Shown here: positions 16,495-24,780 of the stretch, in pieces
Layout of the letters: each line of letters begins with the position of its first letter
How positions within the stretch are numbered: position 1 is the first letter of the stretch
Assembly (NCBI RefSeq): GCF_005490985.1
Contig: NZ_CP027869.1
Coordinates: 3,467,992-3,531,991, forward strand
Direction of reading: 5' to 3'
Origin: Curtobacterium sp. SGAir0471
GTDB taxonomy: Bacteria; Actinomycetota; Actinomycetes; Actinomycetales; Microbacteriaceae
DNA length: 64,000 bases
Position numbers and translations under genes: made by a program
The notes under the pieces: model-generated
What the model saw: the letters and a program-made list of their open reading frames with translations, nothing else
What the model was told of the DNA's origin: nothing
Database searches by the model: none

Positions 16495-17148
16495 ATGACC
16501 TCGACACAGACGATCCTCGTGCTCGGCGCGACCGGCCAGACCGGCCAGCACTTCACCCGACTCGCCCTCGACGCCGGCCACCGGGTCCGGGCGCTCGCCA
16601 GGACCCCCGCGAAGCTCGCGCTGCAGCACGACGGGCTCGAGGTCGTGCAGGGGTCGATCTCGGCACCGCTCGACCTCGACGCCCTGCTCGAGGGCGTCGA
16701 TGCAGTGGTCCTCATGCTCGGCGACGTGGTGGCGCAGCGCGACTGCCTCGTGAACACCCCGTTCGTGCAGGCGCTCGTCCCGGCGATGCGCCGGAAGGGT
16801 GTGCGTCGCCTGCTCTACCAGGCGGGTGGGCTCAGTGCGGCGCCGGGGAAGCGGCTCATGCCCGTGCTGCGGCTCGTCCGCGCGACCGTCGCCCGCTCGT
16901 ACGACGGGCAGCACCGGGACAACGAGGCCGTGATGCGCTGGCTCGACACCGAGGCCCGCGACCTGGCCTGGGTCGTGCACCGCGCGGGCATCGGTTCGGA
17001 CGGTCCGTCGAAGGGCGAGCTGCGACGGTCGCGGACCTGGATCAGCATCGCGACCTTCGTGGACTGCGCTGCCTACTCGCTGCGCCTGCTCTTCGACGAC
17101 GACGCCGTGCACACGTGCGACGGGAGCGCCTACCGCCGCGGACGGTGA
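16495..17148 (+). CDS. NAD(P)H-binding protein, atypical SDR (NmrA-like)
   Basis: The 217-residue protein opens with TILVLGATGQTGQHFTRLAL, a GxTGxxG dinucleotide motif, and continues with RALARTPAKLAL, where an Arg after strand 2 favours NADP. It lacks a YxxxK pair, as in NAD(P)H-binding quinone-reductase-like or NmrA-like proteins. A promoter with a palindromic operator lies directly upstream and the gene is divergent from a TetR regulator, so expression is probably inducible. The inducer and substrate are unknown. Confidence 0.83.
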   Translation: MTSTQTILVLGATGQTGQHFTRLALDAGHRVRALARTPAKLALQHDGLEVVQGSISAPLDLDALLEGVDAVVLMLGDVVAQRDCLVNTPFVQALVPAMRRKGVRRLLYQAGGLSAAPGKRLMPVLRLVRATVARSYDGQHRDNEAVMRWLDTEARDLAWVVHRAGIGSDGPSKGELRRSRTWISIATFVDCAAYSLRLLFDDDAVHTCDGSAYRRGR

Positions 17149-17156
17149 GCGGCGCG

Positions 17157-17196
17157 GCGCGGCGCCGCGGTGGGCGTCGGGGTAGCGGCGCCGCGC
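17157..17196. terminator. 12-bp GC hairpin between convergent genes
   Basis: GCGCGGCGCCGC (17157-17168) pairs with GCGGCGCCGCGC (17185-17196). It lies between the stops of the plus-strand NAD(P)H gene (17148) and the minus-strand AI-2E gene (17250), so it can serve both transcripts. Confidence 0.65.
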
Positions 17197-17211
17197 GGAT
17201 CCGGACCGGCC

Positions 17212-17259
17212 GGCTCGTCACCCGGCCGGATCGTCACCCGGCCGGATCGTCACCCGGCC
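17212..17259. repeat. Three tandem 16-bp repeats running into the AI-2E gene stop
   Basis: The unit GGMTCGTCACCCGGCC (M = A or C) occurs three times at 17212-17227, 17228-17243 and 17244-17259. The TGA of the AI-2E-type gene (17250-17252) lies inside the third copy, so the repeat array forms the end of the coding region and its 3' flank. Confidence 0.8.
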
Positions 17260-18350
17260 GGCTCGGCGCTCTTCGGGATCGGCAGCGCGATCTCGACGTC
17301 GGGGTCGTCCTGCCGGGCTGCACGGATCATGGAGTTCGCGGTCGCGGCGAGCGGCACGGCGAAGAAGCCGCCCGCGATGCCGCCGATCGTCGTGCCCGCG
17401 ATCACGGCGAGCAGCACCGCGAGCGGGTGGACCGCGACGACCGAGCCCGTCAGGAACGGGTGCAGCACCTGTCCCTCGAGCTGCTGCACGAGCACGACGA
17501 TCCCGAGCATGACGAGGGCGACCACCCACCCCTTGAACACCAGCGCGAGCAGCACCGCGACCGCCCCGGCGGCGAAGGCACCGACGACCGGGATGAACGC
17601 CCCCACGAAGACGACGACGCCGATGGGTCCGGCGAGCGGCACCCCGAGCAGGAACGCGCCGAGCGCGATGCCGATCGCGTCGGTCGCCGCGATGACGACC
17701 TGCACGCGGATGAAGTGCGTCAGGGTCGTCCACCCGGCCTCGCCGGCGACGCCGATCCGGTGCTGCGCGGCCCGCGGGAAGAGCGAGACGACCCACTCCC
17801 ACATGTGGCGACCGCCGGTGAGCGCGAAGATCGTCACGAAGGTCACGATGAAGAGCCCTTCGCCGAGGTGGACGAGGGTGGCGCCCGCGACGACGATGCC
17901 CTGCTGGAGCTCCGCCGAGTGCTGCTCGACGAAGGTCCGCGCGTTCGCCGAGAGGGTGTCGAGGTCGACCGACGGCAGGCCGAACGGCGGGTGCCGCAGC
18001 AGGTCCTGCACGTTGCCGATGAGCGCGACCGTGCGGTCCTCGAGGCTCGGGAGCTGCTCGCTCACCCGCCAGACGACCAGGAACACGAGCAGCGCGATCC
18101 CGACGACGAGCGACAGCAGCGCGAGGACGATCGCGAGCCACTTCGGGACGCCGTGGCGCTGCAGCGCCGCGCTGAAGGGCACGAGGAGCGCCGCGACGAC
18201 GAGCCCGATGAGCAGGGGCACCACGACGTTCGACAGCGTGAACGCGACCCAGCCGACCAGACCGACGGCCGCCGCGATGACGAGGATCCGACCGGCGAAG
18301 ACGGCACCGGTGCGCAGACCGGACGCGCGGGGCGAGGGGGTGACGGTCAC
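17250..18350 (-). CDS. AI-2E family transporter (PerM/YhhT type)
   Basis: The 366-residue permease has paired N-terminal helices, a soluble middle (about residues 85-145, EDRTVALIGNVQDLL) and a helix-rich C-terminal half containing GAFIPVVGAFAAGAVAVLLAL, a region typical of the AI-2E/PerM family. The family includes TqsA-like AI-2 exporters and Na+/H+ antiporters, so substrate cannot be assigned. GTG 18348-18350 overlaps the blh stop as GTGA, which makes it the last gene of the rhodopsin operon. Tandem 16-bp repeats cover its stop. Confidence 0.87.
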   Translation of the reverse strand: MTVTPSPRASGLRTGAVFAGRILVIAAAVGLVGWVAFTLSNVVVPLLIGLVVAALLVPFSAALQRHGVPKWLAIVLALLSLVVGIALLVFLVVWRVSEQLPSLEDRTVALIGNVQDLLRHPPFGLPSVDLDTLSANARTFVEQHSAELQQGIVVAGATLVHLGEGLFIVTFVTIFALTGGRHMWEWVVSLFPRAAQHRIGVAGEAGWTTLTHFIRVQVVIAATDAIGIALGAFLLGVPLAGPIGVVVFVGAFIPVVGAFAAGAVAVLLALVFKGWVVALVMLGIVVLVQQLEGQVLHPFLTGSVVAVHPLAVLLAVIAGTTIGGIAGGFFAVPLAATANSMIRAARQDDPDVEIALPIPKSAEPAG

Positions 18351-19438
18351 GGGGTGTCCTTCGTTCGGGGTGACGAGGCTCGAGGAGCGGGCGGGTTCGC
18401 GGTCCAGGTGCGCTGGACGTGGTCCATCCAGGTGACGACCACGGTGTGCGGGGTGGTGAGTGCGGCGATCAGGGCGAGGTAGACGCCGAGGTCGAGGCGA
18501 TGCACGACGACGGCGAGGACCACGAGTACCACGATCGCGACCGCCGTGATCGGCCATGCCTGACGGGCGAAGCGGAGGAACGGCGCGAGCAGTCGCCCGC
18601 GGTGCAGCTGCCGCGCGCTGGTCGGGTCCGTGAGCTCCAGGCGGAGGATGTGCCGGACCGCGTGCCACAGCGTGAAGTAGAGCCCGACCGCGAGCACCGG
18701 CGGCACGACGGTGAAGAAGGCGACGAGCACGAGGTCCTCGGAGACCTGCCGCCACCGGGGTCCACCCGACCGGCCGACCACGACGGCGTGCAGCACGACG
18801 AGCACGGCGACGAGGACGGCGCCCGCGATCCGGACCGCCGTGGGGACGACGAGGACGGCACTGCCGAGCCCGCCGTCGACCACGCTCGCCGACTCGACGA
18901 CGACCTGCACGGCAGCGCCCGGCTGTGCCACGAAGGGGACGAGCATCGGCAGCGCGCCGCGCACCAGCACGGTCAGGACGGAACCGGCCCGTCCCGGTGC
19001 ACCGTCACCGAGCAGCCGGTCCACGAACAGGTCCCCCTGCCCCCAGTGGAACCAGGTGATCCCCACGAACACGGCGAAGCCCAGCAGCGGCGCGGCGACC
19101 CAGAGCGCCGCGGTGGCCGAACCGACGACGAGGTACAGGGCGACGACCACCAGGACCGAGCGCGCGGTGCTCGTCCCCAGGCGCAGCCGGGCGGGGACGA
19201 GGTGGTCGAGCGCACCGTGCGGGAGTCCGAAGACCAGGACGCTGACGGCGAAGGGGACGAGCTGGACGGCCGTCGGCACCGGTGTGCCGGTGAGCCGGAG
19301 GACGGCGCAGACCAGGGCGACGACGACGAGGACCGCGGTCACGGGTGCCAGCACGTGGTCGGCGACCCAGGTGCGCAGCGCGGGGGGAGCCTCCTCCGGG
19401 CGCGCGAGCACGGGCAGCCCGGCGGTCACGGCGCTCAC
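18347..19438 (-). CDS. blh: Brp/Blh family beta-carotene 15,15'-dioxygenase
   Basis: The 363-residue membrane protein has several helices and the His-containing motifs of Brp/Blh enzymes: GLPHGALDH, WFHWGQGD, FTLWHAVRH and TTPHTVVVTWMD. These His residues bind the catalytic iron that cleaves beta-carotene into two retinal molecules. It is encoded between crtY, which makes beta-carotene from lycopene, and the AI-2E-type gene, with 4-nt GTGA overlaps at both ends. The retinal would be the chromophore for the rhodopsin at the head of the operon. Confidence 0.93.
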   Translation of the reverse strand: MSAVTAGLPVLARPEEAPPALRTWVADHVLAPVTAVLVVVALVCAVLRLTGTPVPTAVQLVPFAVSVLVFGLPHGALDHLVPARLRLGTSTARSVLVVVALYLVVGSATAALWVAAPLLGFAVFVGITWFHWGQGDLFVDRLLGDGAPGRAGSVLTVLVRGALPMLVPFVAQPGAAVQVVVESASVVDGGLGSAVLVVPTAVRIAGAVLVAVLVVLHAVVVGRSGGPRWRQVSEDLVLVAFFTVVPPVLAVGLYFTLWHAVRHILRLELTDPTSARQLHRGRLLAPFLRFARQAWPITAVAIVVLVVLAVVVHRLDLGVYLALIAALTTPHTVVVTWMDHVQRTWTANPPAPRASSPRTKDTP

Positions 19439-20718
19439 CGGACGCTCCGCGCAGCACGGGCACTGCGCAGGACCGCGTCGACCACGGTGCGGCCGAGGGC
19501 CGCGAGGAACGGTGGCTTCTGCAGCGCCAGCACGATGCGCAGCTCGTCCACCGGCGTCGAACGCTCCGTCAGGAAGCGCACGACGAGCGGCCCGGGCAGC
19601 GCGAACAGACGACGGAACGCCTCGGGCGCCTGCTCCGGCCGGTCGCGCAGGAACCGGAGGAACACGGCGTCGAGGAACCGCGTGCGCCAGCCGTCCGTGA
19701 ACGGCGGGACGGGCGCGCCTGCCGCCAGGTGCTGCGCGACGACGGCGCAGTGCCGGTTGCTCCGGGCGAACCCGTAGCCGCTGCTCGGTCGGGTCGTCCC
19801 GAGGACGGTCTCCGCGGCCGACCACCGCGCACCGGGTCGGACCGGGGCGTCGGTCATCGGGATGCACCCCCGCTCCGTGTCGACGATCCGCCACTCGTCC
19901 TGCCGCAGACCCCAGCGCCGCTCGACGTAGCGCTCGACGTGGTCCTCGTGGTCGAACGGATCGGCGGCGTCCGGCGAGAAGAGCGTGCTCTCGACGAGGG
20001 CCTCGGTGGGGGAGACCGGCAGGACGTACACGAACCGCACGGGTCCGGCGTCGTCCTGCCCGCTGAAGTCCATGAGCGTCGCGGTCGTCGTGTCGAAGAC
20101 CGGCCGGTCCGCGGTGATCCAGTGCCCGACGAAGCGCTGGTGGAGCAGCACCCGGCCGGCGTCGACGTGCTCCGGGCAGCGCGGTCCCCGAGCGTCGAGC
20201 ACGGTCCCGGCGCGCACCTCGCCCAGGGCCGAACGGACCGAGACGCCCGACCCGTCCGTCGCGGACTCCGCCGTCACCGCCGTCACGGGGGCACCGTCGA
20301 CGAACCGGACGCCACCGAGCGCGGCCAGCCGTCGCTCGGCCGCTGCACGTCGGTCGGCCGCCCGCACCAGGACGTACGGGTGCGCTGGGTCCGTCCCGAC
20401 GCTCGCTCCCCGGTCGGTCCGGACCTCCCACCTCGTCCACGACGCCGAGCGGGCCTCGGGCAGGGGATCACTGCCGTCGTCCCACGAGCACCACGAGCGC
20501 GGGTCCGGCTCCGAGCGGCCCTCGAGCACCAGGACGGACCGGTCACCCGGGAGCTCGGCGAGCCGGATCGCCGTCGCGGTGCCGGAGCAGCCCCCGCCCA
20601 CCACGGCGACGTCGACGGTGGCGGGGAGCGGCCCCGCGACGGGGCCGGGGGCCGGAGCGACGTGCGCTCCGGCCCCCGTGGTGGTCGTGCCGGTGTCAGC
20701 GACGGACACGGTGCTCAC
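19435..20718 (-). CDS. crtY: Lycopene beta-cyclase, CrtY type
   Basis: The 427-residue flavoprotein-like enzyme has an N-terminal Rossmann motif VAVVGGGCSGTATA after a 35-residue Thr/Ala/Pro-rich extension, and later RPSSGYGFARSNRH, a conserved cyclase segment. It should convert lycopene to beta-carotene at the membrane. The GTG start (20716-20718) lies 23 nt inside the rhodopsin gene, and an in-frame GTG at 20709 is possible. Position between rhodopsin and blh defines its job as supplying beta-carotene for retinal. The rest of the carotenoid pathway is not in this window. Confidence 0.9.
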   Translation of the reverse strand: MSTVSVADTGTTTTGAGAHVAPAPGPVAGPLPATVDVAVVGGGCSGTATAIRLAELPGDRSVLVLEGRSEPDPRSWCSWDDGSDPLPEARSASWTRWEVRTDRGASVGTDPAHPYVLVRAADRRAAAERRLAALGGVRFVDGAPVTAVTAESATDGSGVSVRSALGEVRAGTVLDARGPRCPEHVDAGRVLLHQRFVGHWITADRPVFDTTTATLMDFSGQDDAGPVRFVYVLPVSPTEALVESTLFSPDAADPFDHEDHVERYVERRWGLRQDEWRIVDTERGCIPMTDAPVRPGARWSAAETVLGTTRPSSGYGFARSNRHCAVVAQHLAAGAPVPPFTDGWRTRFLDAVFLRFLRDRPEQAPEAFRRLFALPGPLVVRFLTERSTPVDELRIVLALQKPPFLAALGRTVVDAVLRSARAARSVR

Positions 20719-21613
20719 CGCGACCTGCGACGGTGGCGGTGTCGGACCCGGACGCGGTGTCGGGCAGGGTGCCGTCGGCGAGCTTCTCGGACGAGACCCA
20801 CAGCGCCTCGGGCAGGGTGTCGACCCCGGCGCGGACGTCCTCGGCGGACCGGAACTTGGCGACCTTGTGGATCATCGCGCCGAAGCCGACCTTCGCGACG
20901 ATGTCCGCGGCCGACAGGACGACCTGCATCCAGGTGATGACGGCGCCACCGTGGCCCCAGCCCTGCAGCCCGAAGATGATCGGGTACGCCATCCAGGTGA
21001 CGATGAGCAGGATCCCCGCGTTGCGGAGCGTCGTCGCCGCCTCGGAGCCCTTCAGGTCGCGGCCCCCCTTGACGACCACGTAGATCACGAGGAGGTACAG
21101 GATCACCATGAAGACGCCGGAGATGACGCCCCAGGTCCAGAGGGCCGGGATGCTCGTGCCGGAGTCGATCACGACACCACCGACGAAGCCGGTGCTGATC
21201 ATCAGGAACGCGGCGGCCACGCCGACGGCACGCAGGCGACGGGCCGCGACGCCGGCGAGGGTGGCGACGGCCAGGAGCTCGATGACGAGCAGCGGCACGG
21301 TGACGGTCCAGTCGAAGTAGCGCGGTGCCCAGGACAGGATCGCGTTCGCGTTCGGGACCCACGAGTCACCCTTGCGGTCGTACCCGAGGGCGAAGGACGC
21401 GACGAGCACGACGTACGACAGGAAGGCGACGCCGGTGATCGCCGTCCCGGCGTAGACGCCGGTCCGGTAGCGACCGGTGACCTCGTTCGTGGACACGAGC
21501 GACTTCACGAAGAACGCGAGGAGCGCCAGTCCCGCGACGGAGAGTGCGTAGACGATGATCGAGTGCTCCGCGAGCGTCAGCGTCGCGTTCCACGGAGCGA
21601 GTGCATCCGACAT
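20696..21613 (-). CDS. Microbial rhodopsin, light-driven outward proton pump (DTE type)
   Basis: The 305-residue protein has seven helices. Helix C carries RYFDWTVTVPLLVIELL, giving the DTE triad Asp101, Thr105, Glu112 of proteorhodopsin-like proton pumps. Helix G has SAADIVAKVGFG, with Lys241 for the retinal Schiff base and Asp237 as second counterion. Leu109 occupies the position where Leu gives green and Gln gives blue absorption in proteorhodopsin. The proteorhodopsin His75 position appears to be Ser66. The C-terminus extends about 50 residues beyond helix G. A strong GGAAGGAA site precedes ATG, and it heads the crtY-blh operon. Confidence 0.95.
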   Translation of the reverse strand: MSDALAPWNATLTLAEHSIIVYALSVAGLALLAFFVKSLVSTNEVTGRYRTGVYAGTAITGVAFLSYVVLVASFALGYDRKGDSWVPNANAILSWAPRYFDWTVTVPLLVIELLAVATLAGVAARRLRAVGVAAAFLMISTGFVGGVVIDSGTSIPALWTWGVISGVFMVILYLLVIYVVVKGGRDLKGSEAATTLRNAGILLIVTWMAYPIIFGLQGWGHGGAVITWMQVVLSAADIVAKVGFGAMIHKVAKFRSAEDVRAGVDTLPEALWVSSEKLADGTLPDTASGSDTATVAGRGEHRVRR

Positions 21614-21804
21614 GGGGTTCCTTCCGGGGGATCGAGGGGCGGCGCATCACGGCCGACCAGGAAAACTTGCTCCCGGGCAACCGTCGTGGTTCCCAGGCCC
21701 GGCTGCAGACGGGGTACAAGGCCGTCCGTAGCGTGGTGATCCCGACGGAACTCGCGTCGATCAGCACCCGTCTCACCCCCAGGGGTGGTCCTGAGAGGAT
21801 CCAG

Positions 21805-22458
21805 ATGCCCGACCGCATCCGCGTCGCGCTCGTCAACGACTACGAGCTGGTCCTCCGCGGCCTCGCCGATCTGCTCGCGCCGTTCGCGGACCGGCTCGAG
21901 GTGGTGCAGCTCGACGCCCGACGACGGGTCACCGTGGACGTCGACGTGGCGCTCTACGACACGTTCGCGCAGCCGGAGCCCGACGACGAGGACGTCACCC
22001 GGTTGGCGTCGAACCCCCGCATCCGAACCGTCGCCGTGTTCACGTGGAAGATGGACCAGGACCTCATCGACGCTGCGGTCGCCCGCGGTGCGACGGGGTA
22101 CTTCGCGAAGAGCTCCACCGCCGAGCATCTCGCCGACGGGCTCCTGCGGGTCGCCGCCGGCGAACGGGTGCTCGACGCCCCTCGACGCCGGGTCCCCAGC
22201 GGTCCCGGGGTCGACTGGCCGGGTCGGGAGCACGGGATCTCCGACCGGCAGTCCGAGATCCTCGCGCTGATCACCCAGGGCAAGCGGAACGACGAGATCG
22301 CCGAGCTCACGCACCTGAGCCCGAACACGGTCAAGACCCACATCCGGACGCTCTACAGCAAGATCGGCGCGGTGAACCGGGTCGACGCGGTCCTCTGGGG
22401 TACCGACCACGGGTTCCGGCCCGACCACCGCAGCGTCGACCGGGCGACCTCGCCGTAG
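21805..22458 (+). CDS. LuxR/NarL-type response regulator
   Basis: The 217-residue protein has a receiver-like domain (acidic Asp in VALVNDYE, the likely phospho-acceptor in DVALYDTF, the Thr of AVFTWK and the Lys of GYFAKSS) and a C-terminal LuxR HTH with GKRNDEIAELTHLSPNTVKT. I chose ATG 21805, preceded by GAGAGGA, because the longer frame adds sequence upstream of the receiver strand. It is divergent from the rhodopsin operon and may regulate it. No sensor kinase lies nearby. Confidence 0.85.
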   Translation: MPDRIRVALVNDYELVLRGLADLLAPFADRLEVVQLDARRRVTVDVDVALYDTFAQPEPDDEDVTRLASNPRIRTVAVFTWKMDQDLIDAAVARGATGYFAKSSTAEHLADGLLRVAAGERVLDAPRRRVPSGPGVDWPGREHGISDRQSEILALITQGKRNDEIAELTHLSPNTVKTHIRTLYSKIGAVNRVDAVLWGTDHGFRPDHRSVDRATSP

Positions 22459-22467
22459 GCTTACGGC

Positions 22468-22950
22468 GTGAGCGACGACGATGAGCAGCAGTCACGAACG
22501 GAGTCGTCCGTCGTGGACGCGTCGGTCGTCGGACTCGGCATCGTGCTCCGGTCACTCGCGCCCGCGCTCGAGCAGGTGACGCTGCAGCAGTACCGGATCC
22601 TCGTCCTCCTCGTCACCCGCGGGTCACTGCGTGCCGGGGACCTGGCCGTCGAGCTCGGACTGCTGCCGTCGGGCATCACCCGGATGGTCGACCGTCTGGT
22701 CCGCGACGGCTGGGTGACCCGGCGGACCTCCGGTCGCGAGGTCCTGGTCACCGCCAGCGACGAGGCCGTCGCGCTCGTCGAGCACGTGCTCGCCCGTCGA
22801 GCGGTCGAGATCCGGGCGGCACTCCGCCGGATGACCCCCGAGGAGCGGACCGCGGTCCGCACCGCCGCCGACGCGCTGGTCCGGACCGCGGGTGCGGAGC
22901 CGATGCTGGACGCACAGATCCTCCTCGCCACCGCGCCGCCCGGGCGCTGA
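22468..22950 (+). CDS. MarR family transcriptional regulator
   Basis: The 160-residue protein has a winged helix-turn-helix (SLRAGDLAVELGLLPSGITRMV) and the following wing region (TRRTSGREVLVT). It starts at GTG 22468, with TAGGCT exactly 6 nt upstream (22456-22461), so transcription is probably leaderless. It follows the LuxR gene by 9 nt but appears to have its own promoter. Targets are unknown; the adjacent GNAT gene is a candidate. Confidence 0.83.
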   Translation: MSDDDEQQSRTESSVVDASVVGLGIVLRSLAPALEQVTLQQYRILVLLVTRGSLRAGDLAVELGLLPSGITRMVDRLVRDGWVTRRTSGREVLVTASDEAVALVEHVLARRAVEIRAALRRMTPEERTAVRTAADALVRTAGAEPMLDAQILLATAPPGR

Positions 22951-22975
22951 TCAGGCCGGGCCGTAGCGTGGTCGC

Positions 22976-23530
22976 GTGACGATCGCGCTGACCAGGACCG
23001 ACCCGCAGGGTGCCGACCGGGAGGCCCTGGTCACCTTCCACAAGTCGGCCGACTTCCCCTTCCACGTCCGCGCACACCCCACTCGCGCCGACCTGGAGCG
23101 CGCGGTCGACCGCGGCGCGTTCCGCGACGACGAGCACGACTCCTGGTGGCTCGACGACGACCGGCTCGGCCGCGTCGGCCTGGTCGTGCTCGAGGACCTG
23201 CAGGACCCGGCCCCACTGCTCGACCTCCGGCTCGCGCCGGCGTTCCGTGGGCGGGGACTCGGGCTCCCGGCCCTGCGCGCGGTCACGGACCACGTGTTCC
23301 GCTCGATGCCGGAGGTCACGCGCTTCGAGGGGCAGACGCGCGAGGACAACACCGCCATGCGCCGGGTGTTCCTGCGCACCGGGTGGGTTCAGGAGGCGCA
23401 CTACCGGGAGTCGTGGCCGATCGAGGGCGGGTCACCGAAGGCGTCGGTGGCGTACGGGGTGCTTCGCCGCGACTGGGAGACGGGCGCGGTGACACCGGTC
23501 CCCTGGGGTGACGTCTCGCTCGACGGCTGA
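22976..23530 (+). CDS. GNAT family N-acetyltransferase
   Basis: The 184-residue protein has the GNAT acetyl-CoA-binding region LRLAPAFRGRGLGLPALRAV (the R/Q-x-x-G-x-G/A pyrophosphate loop) followed by GQTREDNTAMRRVFLRTGW, the typical N-x-x-x-x-x-x-x-x-x-x-G C-terminal motif. This matches RimJ/RimL-like acetyltransferases acting on amines or protein N-termini. The GTG start lies 6 nt after TAGCGT (22964-22969). The substrate is unknown. Confidence 0.86.
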   Translation: MTIALTRTDPQGADREALVTFHKSADFPFHVRAHPTRADLERAVDRGAFRDDEHDSWWLDDDRLGRVGLVVLEDLQDPAPLLDLRLAPAFRGRGLGLPALRAVTDHVFRSMPEVTRFEGQTREDNTAMRRVFLRTGWVQEAHYRESWPIEGGSPKASVAYGVLRRDWETGAVTPVPWGDVSLDG

Positions 23531-23574
23531 CCTGGTCGTCAGTGTCCCGTCCGGGTCCGCGCAGGCGGTTCCGC

Positions 23575-23931
23575 TCAGGCGGGCTCGTCGACCAGCGCCG
23601 TGAACCGACTGCCGACGCCGTACACGAGGTGCCGCATGGTCCCGGGCGCGGGCGCCGGCACCTCGTCGTGGTCGTGGCACACCAGCAGGGTCCACTCGGG
23701 CCACCACTTCTTCGGCCGCTCCTGCTCCGAGAACCCGCAGACGGCGCACTCAAGGTGCGCCCAGACCTTCTTCGCGCCGGTGCGGTTGCCCCGCGACTGC
23801 ACGAGCCACGCGGGCGGGTCCTGCTCGATCCGCTCGAGCTCGGACTCGCTGACGTGGGACGGGATGCCGTGGCGGGCGGCCATCTCGAGCGGGATGTCGA
23901 GCCGGATGGCGGCGTCGCGGCGGGAGAGCAT
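23575..23931 (-). CDS. Conserved-looking hypothetical protein with HTH-like N-terminus and Cys/His pairs
   Basis: I do not recognise the family of this 118-residue protein. Its N-terminal part (LSRRDAAIRLDIPLEMAARHGI) looks like a short helix-turn-helix, and the middle carries LECAVCGF followed by LVCHDHDE, a Cys-x2-Cys and Cys-x-His-type pair that could hold a metal. Coding is supported by a TACCCT hexamer 6 nt before ATG (23938-23943 on the minus strand) and by a frame undisturbed across its length. It might be a DNA- or nucleic-acid-binding regulator. Confidence 0.6.
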   Translation of the reverse strand: MLSRRDAAIRLDIPLEMAARHGIPSHVSESELERIEQDPPAWLVQSRGNRTGAKKVWAHLECAVCGFSEQERPKKWWPEWTLLVCHDHDEVPAPAPGTMRHLVYGVGSRFTALVDEPA

Positions 23932-23950
23932 CCGTCCAGGGTAGGTCGTC

Positions 23951-23996
23951 CCGGCCGGGAGGCTCCTCCCGCGGCCCCGCCACGTCCCTCCCGGAC
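23951..23996. repeat. GGGAGGC/GCCTCCC palindromic element, copy F
   Basis: CCGGGAGG (23955-23962) pairs with CCTCCCGG (23987-23994), with a CG-rich interior. It lies 35 nt past the stop of the minus-strand SDR gene (24031) and upstream of the start at 23931, so it can terminate the SDR transcript. It is a shorter copy than A, B, D or E. Confidence 0.55.
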
Positions 23997-24030
23997 GCGA
24001 CGGGGCCGTTGCGATCGGTGGCCGGGTGGG

Positions 24031-24765
24031 TCAGACGGCGATGCGTCCGCCGTCGACCGGCACGACGGCTCCGTGCACGAAGGACGCCGTGTCGGCCGCG
24101 AGGAACGCGATCGCCTCGGCGACCTCCTGCGCGGAGCCCGGACGTCCCGCCGGACCGGCCGCCGCGAGCTGGTCGAGCGCCTCACCCATGGCCGCGGTGC
24201 CCTCGGTGCGGGTCGGTCCGGGGCTCACGGCGTTCACGCGGACGCCGGACGGCCCGAACTCGGCCGCCCAGGACTTCGTGAGCAGCACAAGGGCCGCCTT
24301 GGTCGAGCCGTACAGGCCCATGCCGGCGGCACCGAACTCGGCGACCATCGTGGTCACGTTGACGATCGCGCCGGTTCCGCGCTCCGCCATGCCCGGAGCG
24401 AGCGCCGCGACGAGGAAGTACGGCGCCTTGACGTTGAGGTCGAACACCTCGTCGAACCCCTCGGGCGTCGTGTCCGCGGTCGGCCCGAACGGGAAGATGC
24501 CCGCACTGTTCACGAGCACGTCGACCCGGCCGTCACCGATGCGGAGCGCCTCGGCGGCGAGGGCACGGGCGCTCCCCGCGTCGCCGAGCTCGGCGCGGAC
24601 GAAGTCGGCGGTACCGCCGGCAGCGCGGATGCCGCGGACGACCTCGTCGCCGCGCTCGGCGTTGCGGCCGGAGACGACGACGTGCATACCGCGAGCGGCG
24701 AGGAGTTCGGCGGTGGCGCGACCGATGCCGCTGGTGGACCCGGTGACGAGGGCGATGGGAGTCAT
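24031..24765 (-). CDS. Classical SDR-family oxidoreductase
   Basis: The 244-residue protein has the classical SDR motifs: TGSTSGIG for NAD(P) binding, NSAG, and the catalytic YxxxK in LYGSTKAAL. RVNAVSPGPTRTE follows as the canonical PG motif. It probably reduces or oxidises a small carbonyl or hydroxyl compound. The ATG at 24763-24765 is preceded by AGGAAGG. It is divergent from a TetR regulator with palindromic operators between them, so it is probably the repressed target. The substrate is unknown. Confidence 0.9.
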   Translation of the reverse strand: MTPIALVTGSTSGIGRATAELLAARGMHVVVSGRNAERGDEVVRGIRAAGGTADFVRAELGDAGSARALAAEALRIGDGRVDVLVNSAGIFPFGPTADTTPEGFDEVFDLNVKAPYFLVAALAPGMAERGTGAIVNVTTMVAEFGAAGMGLYGSTKAALVLLTKSWAAEFGPSGVRVNAVSPGPTRTEGTAAMGEALDQLAAAGPAGRPGSAQEVAEAIAFLAADTASFVHGAVVPVDGGRIAV

Positions 24766-24780
24766 GATGCCTTCCTGAAT

